Assembly (NCBI GenBank): GCA_033239125.1
Contig: BSWB01000005.1
Coordinates: forward strand, 53,118,993 to 53,182,992
Reading direction: 5' to 3'
Length of the DNA stretch: 64,000 nt
Source of the DNA: Fagopyrum homotropicum
Lineage: Eukaryota; Streptophyta; Magnoliopsida; Caryophyllales; Polygonaceae
In this document: positions 58,888 through 64,000 of the stretch, one piece after another
How positions within the stretch are numbered: the stretch's first letter is position 1
Layout: each line of letters starts with the position of its first letter
Program-made: the position numbers and the translations under genes
The notes under the pieces: model-generated
The model's input: the letters and a program-made list of their open reading frames with translations, nothing else
Told to the model about the DNA's origin: nothing
The model's database searches: none

Positions 58888-59954
58888 ATGGACGGATTGT
58901 ACTTCCAAGACGACCTTGACAACATGGAGTATGAGGAGTGGATGGAAAGCCAAGATCTAGGACCTCTCCATGATGAGTTTGAGTATTGGGAGGAGTTTAA
59001 TGCCTATCATGAGTCCCATGATCAAGCTCACATGACTACATTGCCTTATGTGGAACCTCACCATCAACCTCACAATGATCGATTGGAGTCAATGCTAGAA
59101 GAAATGTTGAGGAAGATGGATAATCTAGAAACAACCTTTCTTCCATTTCGAGTACACACGTGGTGCTTGAAGAGGAAGTATTTCAACAAGAGGAGGTTCA
59201 CCATGAGGAGATCCAAGAATTACCCGGTTCAACCATCGCCAATAGAGACCTTGAGGAAGAGTTGAATGAAGCTCGGGAGCAATTGTGGCTAAGGGATTTG
59301 GCCCTGGAGGATGCAAGAAGATTGAATGTTGAGAGAGAAGAACAAATGAGGAGGGAGATTGAGGAGATTAGGCATGCTCTTATGCTAGGAGATCCTACCA
59401 TCCTTCAAGGCTTACCTCCACCTCCTTCACCTTTGGAGGAGTGCAATGAAGTATTCTCACCCCCGGACATCCTTGCCATCAACCCCGGAACCACACTTGA
59501 AGAGCTCACGAAGGAGAACGCTAAGTTAACTTCAACTCCTTCCAATCCTTTCTTGCTTGCCCAGAGTACACACGAAGATTGGAGTCCCTTTCCTAAGGAG
59601 TCTCCAATGTTGAATGATGGAGGCAAGCATGATGGATCCATGAAGGTTATGGAGCACTTCAATGAAGAATTCTTTCCAAGAACCGGACTTCTTTGGACTA
59701 TAGAGGATGAGGATGGCAAGTATCTCACCGGTGTGACCGCGGAGTACCAATTGTCTAAGTATGGGGTGGCACCTATGGTTGCAACTCCATACCATCATCA
59801 AGGGAGCGGTGATGAAGGAGTCTACTACTCACCGGTGAAGAGAGAACTTAAAGCTTATTTGGGCATCAAGTGGCCCTTGCTTGTCATCATGGATGCCGGA
59901 AAGCGATGGTTGCTTGGACTCCTCAAGCAAACCATGGTATTCGAGGTGGATTGA
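58888..59954 (+). pseudogene. Element B protein with integrase relic, frameshifted
   Basis: The first segment (58888 to about 59150) opens MDGLYFQDDLDNMEYEEWME, is very acidic and ends in a helix (RLESMLEEMLRKMDNLE). The product then continues in another frame (about 59150-59954), so a small indel lies near 59130-59160. The second segment holds a long charged helix (LEEELNEAREQLWLRDLALE and RREEIEEIRHAL-like), a Pro-rich stretch, and SKYGVAPMVATPYHHQGSGD with VKRELKAYL. These resemble the integrase-core stretch KYGVTHKIATPYHPQTSGQ of element A with catalytic surroundings lost. No RT or protease is visible. ATG 58888 has a GCCATGG context; an in-frame ATG at 58879 is possible. Function unknown, perhaps a Gag-like packaging protein. 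Confidence 0.6.
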
Positions 59955-60000
59955 CACATCCTCGGAGTTTGGTCAAGCTAATGACCTAAAAGAAGCGCTT

Positions 60001-60018
60001 CTTGGGAGGCAACCCAAG
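60001..60018 (+). other. Post-ORF hairpin CTTGGG-AGGCAA-CCCAAG (B)
   Basis: Identical to 43503-43520 of element A, 46 bp after the ORF stop, with GAAGCGCTT preceding it. Confidence 0.8.
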
Positions 60019-60217
60019 GGTAACAACTCTTTCCCTTTTCTCTTTCGTTTTCGTTTTTGCTTTTGTTTTTGGTGTGCTTTATTTTTCTTTTGTGTTTTTG
60101 GGTGTTAGATCTTGTTGTTGTCATGTGTGATGAGATGTTGGAGGTCATGTGAAAGCCTTATGGAACTGTTGAGAAGAAGGTGCAAGATCCGAGCACATGG
60201 ACAAGGAAGAAAGCACC

Positions 60218-60292
60218 CAGGAAAATCGGACTGTTCTTCACAGAAATCGGCCGATTTTCCTGGGATATGGTCCGATTTTTCCTCTGTCAAGA
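60218..60292. repeat. Internal palindromic module of B
   Basis: GAAAATCGGAC (60221), AAATCGGCCGATTT core (60244-60257), GGTCCGATTTTTCC (60269). This is the same B-specific word and half-full-half layout as in the LTR, in non-coding sequence after the ORF. Confidence 0.9.
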
Positions 60293-60507
60293 AAAGTGAT
60301 GATCTCCAATCAAGTATGGGTGGAGCGGACGTGGAACTTGGACGGCTTGCGGTGCCAAGCGCGGGTTCCGACACCACAATGAACATCAAGGGCTCTCTAC
60401 CATCCTTGATCGATCATCCACCATCATCATTCGATGTGAACCGAAATACCAAAGCATCACCAATTTTACATTGTGAGGACTCTCTTTCACTTTTTTATTT
60501 AGTTTCC

Positions 60508-60543
60508 ACATTGGGGACAATATGTTTCTAAGTAAGTGTGGGG
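60508..60543 (+). other. Central hairpin plus polypurine-like tract (B)
   Basis: ACATT-GGGGAC-AATATGT (one bulge; 60508-60525), then TAAGTGTGGGG (60533-60543). It corresponds to 45946-45985 in A. Confidence 0.7.
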
Positions 60544-61747
60544 TTTTCATGATCACTTGCATGATTAGCATCTATGATAGTTTAATTTTGTCACATGTTT
60601 CATTATGTCTTGCATTGTACATATATATTTCGAAAAATCCAAAAAAATTAGAAAATTTTTAAAAAAATTTTAGTGCTTCTAAACTTGGGAATGACCCTTA
60701 TGATGAAATTTGTCTTGTGAATTGGCTATGGATGACCTTATGTGTTGAATAGATGAATGCATATGTGGACTTGAAGTACTTATCTTGAATCCCATGAATG
60801 ATTTGTGATTACAATGCTTGCCTTGATTGGATTGAGGATTGAAAGTCGAAATTACATGCTAGTTCTTGCACATCATTTAGGAGTGATTAAGGCAATTCAT
60901 TTTCCTCTGCTTCTCATCCTTGACCATGTTGCTTGAGCACCTCAATTGAGATAAATTTGACCTCTTTTGACCCATCCGGGAATAGGAGCATGTTAGTGTG
61001 TTGATGTGTGTGAAAAGCAAGTGTGGGGAGAAGTTGTTGATGAAAGGAATGTCATGAATAAAGTGTTGAAATTGTTGCGAAAGTGTAGCAAAAAACATAG
61101 GTTTGGGGACGTTAGTTTAAATGACAAGTAACTCGGTACACTTCACATAATCGGGTGTTGGTGCCTTCCCAAAGTCAAATAAACCGATAGTCCTAACGAG
61201 CTTTGGTATGTGTGCCCGGTGTGGATGCACCTCGAAAAAATAGAAAAAGCACGAGGATGGCTAATCACCAAGGTTTCGGCTTTTGTACACCAATGCCATC
61301 GTCTCAAAAAAATAAAAGAAAGAAAGAAAAGAAAATGAAGAAAAATATACACTTGAGGGAAGTGGAAAAGAAATGTGAAGTTGTGGTTGTTTAGTTCCTT
61401 TCCCGGATTAGCATCACATAGCCTAGAAAATTTCCACCTAATCACAACGTTTCTTGGCCTTCTATTTCACAAGTCCTTATGACCTACTTGCATGTGTGTG
61501 AGGCTAAGTGATTTAGATTGGATATACTCATGATCATCTTGACTTCTTCATCTTTACATTTCATTGCATGCTATCAAGTTAAGTGTAATTGTCTTTCCAT
61601 GCTTTCATTTATTTGATGTATAATTGCTTGTCCATTGCCATGAAACATGACTATGAAGGTGATCCAATATTAGAAGCACAACTCCAAAAGATTTTGCCAT
61701 TTTTCTGCATACATAAATCATGTCATCTCTTAGTCTATAGTTGGGAA
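60544..61747 (+). other. Long 3' non-coding region of B
   Basis: Same size and order of landmarks as A 45986-47182: a poly-A/T patch near 60640, GTGAATTGG near 60716, AGTAACTCGG near 61129, CCAAAGTC near 61169, TTTGGTATGTG near 61202, GGTTTCGGCTTTTGTACACC near 61272 and TTCCCGGATT near 61400. No coding function seen. Confidence 0.7.
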
Positions 61748-61781
61748 TTTGCTCGGGGACGAGCAAACCTTAAGTATGGGG
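61748..61781 (+). other. 3' hairpin plus polypurine tract (B)
   Basis: TTTGCTCGGGGACGAGCAAA (7-bp stem, GGGGAC loop; 61748-61767), then TAAGTATGGGG (61771-61781), 5 nt before the LTR, exactly as in A. Confidence 0.85.
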
Positions 61782-61786
61782 TATTT

Positions 61787-63625
61787 TGATAACTCAATTT
61801 ATGACTTAGGTTTAGGTAATCATTTAGATAGATTTCTCACTCATTCATGCACGTTTTGGCATTGGTTCATGACGTCTTCGCTCAATTCATGCACATTTCT
61901 AGAAAAGACGTCTACACTACCTTTTATCGGTTTTGTAGGTAATTCGGGGATCTATTGGACGTTAATTGATACATTTGAGGGCCAAGCCTCATGATGGTAC
62001 ACATCCAAAGCCTTGGAGGAGCATAATTGGAGCAACAAAGGACACAAAGACCACTATTGGTGCAAGCAATGGAGCAACTCATGGCTAGACGATCATAGCA
62101 TGCTTCTGTTGAAGAAAATCGACCTACACCCAGGAAAATCGGCCGATTTTTCCTACTGAGTCGATTTTTGGGCCTTTGACAGCTTAAGCCACGTGTCCCA
62201 CGATCTCTTGTCCGGCCTTGCTCTTGGTGGAGAATATAAGTGGTCCTTCAAAGCTGTTGCTGGAGCTCTCTCCCATTCATCCTCCTCCTCTCCCACATCC
62301 TCTAACATCTTCCCAAAGACTCTTCCAATTAGGAGCTCTCTTCAAGACACCCTTGTGGGTGTTCTTGAGAGAGATTAGTGTAGATTTCAATTTCGTAGTG
62401 AGATTTGAGTGATTTTTGTGAAGAAACTTGTTGAAGGTTGTAAGATCTGACTTGGAGCTACATTTGGTGTGTTGAAAGACTTGTTTTGAGCTCAAATCCA
62501 GCTAAGTTTCATTGCTTTCATTTCCTTACTTCATCTTCTTGCTATGGATTCCATGTGTGCTTGTATGATGATTTTAGATCTTGAAATGCATGTTGTTGGC
62601 TAGTTTGTGGTGATTCTGGAGTGATGGATTGATGGTTATTGCTTGGGTGATGATAGAATGGACTTATATGTTAGTTTAGGATGATTCGTATGCACAAAAC
62701 CTAACTCAGACATAAAAATCGACCTGTTCTTCATAGTAAATCGGCCGATTTTTACTATGATCCACCCGATTTTTCCTTCTGTTGCTCTTTAATTGATGAA
62801 TCTGTATGTTAGGATGTTAGATTGTTGAAATCCTAGTGTTTGTTGAGCTTAATTTAGCTTAGGATCACCTAATGCTATCAACCTAAGTGAGGGAAGAGAT
62901 CTACCCGATGATTTCCGATCTTAGATACCTAAGATGATGAATTCTAGGTAGTAGTGAGCCTCACAAGCCGCTATTGGATTGAGTGTGCTAGGATTATTGC
63001 TTGAGACTTACCTTTTCCGAGACTTACCCGGTAAGGAGAGGTTTGCCCCTTAAGTAGTGTCCGGTTTGTGTAGAATTCCCAACTTTACCTCCTTGAGACT
63101 TACCCGGTAATAGGAGTTTGGTGCGGGATTTAGTGAAGTGAGAGACCTACCCGGTAATTGCTTCCATTAGTGAAACACCCTTTCCCAACACCGCAACTTT
63201 ATCCTTAGAATTTTTAGAAGCTTGAGTCCAATGCCATAACCGGAAATCTTGACCTCTAGAATCCTCTTTTTCTATCTTTGATCTCATATCTTGTGTTTGT
63301 GTCATTTGTTTGTTTTGCTAGCTTGAGTTGTTAGTTTATTTTATTACCTTGCTTGATTTGTGATCCTTGCTTGATCACCACAAAAACTCAACCAAAAATA
63401 TCATCATTTTCACTTCTTTATTCCTCATCTCATCTTAGACTAGATTTGCACTATCTTTGATCATTGAATGACTTAATTTCGCCTCAATCCTTGTGTTCGA
63501 CCTCGGAATACTTTCCTTCCTACATAACGATCCGTACACTGCGGGGTTCGCTAGGAGTTAGGATAAATATAACGAGTATAAATTTAAGACTTATTGCGTG
63601 CACATCACATGATCTTAGCGTAACA
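61787..63625 (+). repeat. 3' LTR of element B, 1839 bp
   Basis: TGATAACTCA...TTAGCGTAACA, about 0.9% different by eye from 56922-58760. Followed by the target duplication TGCAC. Confidence 0.95.
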
Positions 63626-64000
63626 TGCACTCAGTTCCTCTTTAGATCTATCTCTAAGTACACGCTTCTTTTCCAGAAGATAACCCGTTGGAGTGCTGCA
63701 CCATTCTTGCCCTGCGTTGACAGAAGAGGAGATTCTACCAGCGGCCACCTTGGAATCGAACCCTTGCTCACTGGTGCAGTAGCTTACCTTCTGTAGTCAT
63801 CAAAACCTTGGGTAAGGGATCAACCATTCTCCCTTTATCTTGGATGCAGTTCAGTCTTTAAAATATAGGTGAAAGAGACATGTGTGTACCTAGGTTTTTA
63901 AATGTTTTAGTGTGGTGATGTGGAGAGATCAAACTAGAGAAGTGACGAGTAGTAAGCGAGTTGTTGTAGCCTCCTAGAGTGTCCAATTTCTGACCATTAG

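Larger units (their letters stand above)
56922..63625 (+). mobile_element. Element B: non-autonomous Athila-type element, 6704 bp
   Basis: LTRs are 56922-58760 and 61787-63625, both 1839 bp with about 17 differences by eye. The target duplication TGCAC stands at 56917-56921 and 63626-63630. The internal region is only about 3.0 kb: a tRNA-Asp primer site, one frame-shifted ORF without RT, and conserved 3' signals. Uninterrupted F LTR at 35044 reads CTTCTGCACTCAG, which confirms the insertion point. Confidence 0.96.
34239..64000 (+). mobile_element. Element F: complete Tekay/Del-like chromovirus hosting A and B
   Basis: Left LTR 34239-50572 (interrupted by A), primer site 50576, gag-pol 50892-55710, polypurine tract 56097, right LTR from 56110 (interrupted by B) to beyond the window. 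Right-LTR text at 63631-64000 continues exactly as in the left LTR at 35048-35377 followed by 48997 onward, which proves the assignment. The LTR copies differ far more than those of A or B, so F is older, as nesting requires. Its right target duplication is outside the window. Confidence 0.92.
56110..64000 (+). repeat. Right LTR of F, split by element B, cut by window end
   Basis: 56110-56921 and 63626-64000 correspond to the first about 1.2 kb of the left LTR, running past the position where A inserted (63958 onward equals 48990 onward). It starts TGTAATATCTGG. Confidence 0.92.

Noticed and set aside
35378..63625. Endogenous pararetrovirus or other plant virus insertion
   Set aside because: LTRs, tRNA primer sites, target duplications and gag-pol with integrase show LTR retrotransposons. 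No movement or coat protein is seen.

Overview
The window looks like heterochromatic, transposon-rich DNA from a flowering plant, probably a eudicot. It is AT-rich and almost wholly made of nested LTR retrotransposons, with one L1-type LINE, one probable Helitron and a single intact-looking host gene. The host gene is a DUF679/DMP membrane protein on the minus strand at 9018-9587. No species can be named from the sequence alone.

Layout. 1-8878 is the 3' part of an old Tekay/Del-like chromovirus on the plus strand (pol tail at 4193 onward, 3' LTR 6657-8878). It is interrupted by the end of an Athila-like LTR (1-90), an L1 LINE (about 103-4183, 9-bp target duplication) and a minus-strand solo LTR (4578-6281, TSD GTGTT). 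8879-10570 is the only apparently low-copy stretch and carries the DMP gene. 10571-12440 is a decayed Ty1/copia 5' end. 12446-16268 is a minus-strand Ty3/gypsy remnant with a solo LTR (13529-15568) inside it. 16269-29040 is the 3' part of another minus-strand chromovirus. Its LTR holds a second solo LTR (17290-25355), which in turn holds a solo Athila-like LTR (18042-19795) and a Helitron with two minisatellites (21824-25081). 29050-32312 is an Athila pol scrap joined to a copia 3' end with its LTR. From 34239 to beyond the window is a complete chromovirus, called F here (gag-pol 50892-55710), whose two LTRs were each hit by a younger Athila-type element. Element A (35378-48991, TSD GTAAC) sits in the left LTR and element B (56922-63625, TSD TGCAC) in the right LTR.

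How parts work together. A carries tRNA-Asp-primed LTRs, a gag-PR-RT-RNaseH-IN frame and a separate ORF in the env position. Its LTRs differ at about 1% of sites by eye. B has equally similar LTRs but lacks a polymerase, so it probably depended on an autonomous Athila for replication. A and B share little coding sequence. They do share non-coding signals: the primer site, a post-pol hairpin, two hairpin-plus-polypurine modules, and a roughly 1-kb 3' region.

Most interesting signal. Every Athila-like LTR here, and a second gypsy family, carries clustered palindromes. Each family uses its own word (CCACGGCCGTGG in A, AAATCGGCCGATTT in B, CACCTCGACCGAGGTG in the solo LTR, AATCTCGGCCGAGATT-like in the minus-strand family). 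In the Athila LTRs the words sit at about the same distance (roughly 310-400 bp) from the LTR start. They often lie as half-site, full palindrome, half-site. This resembles a fast-diverging, self-specific recognition code that I cannot match to a described system.
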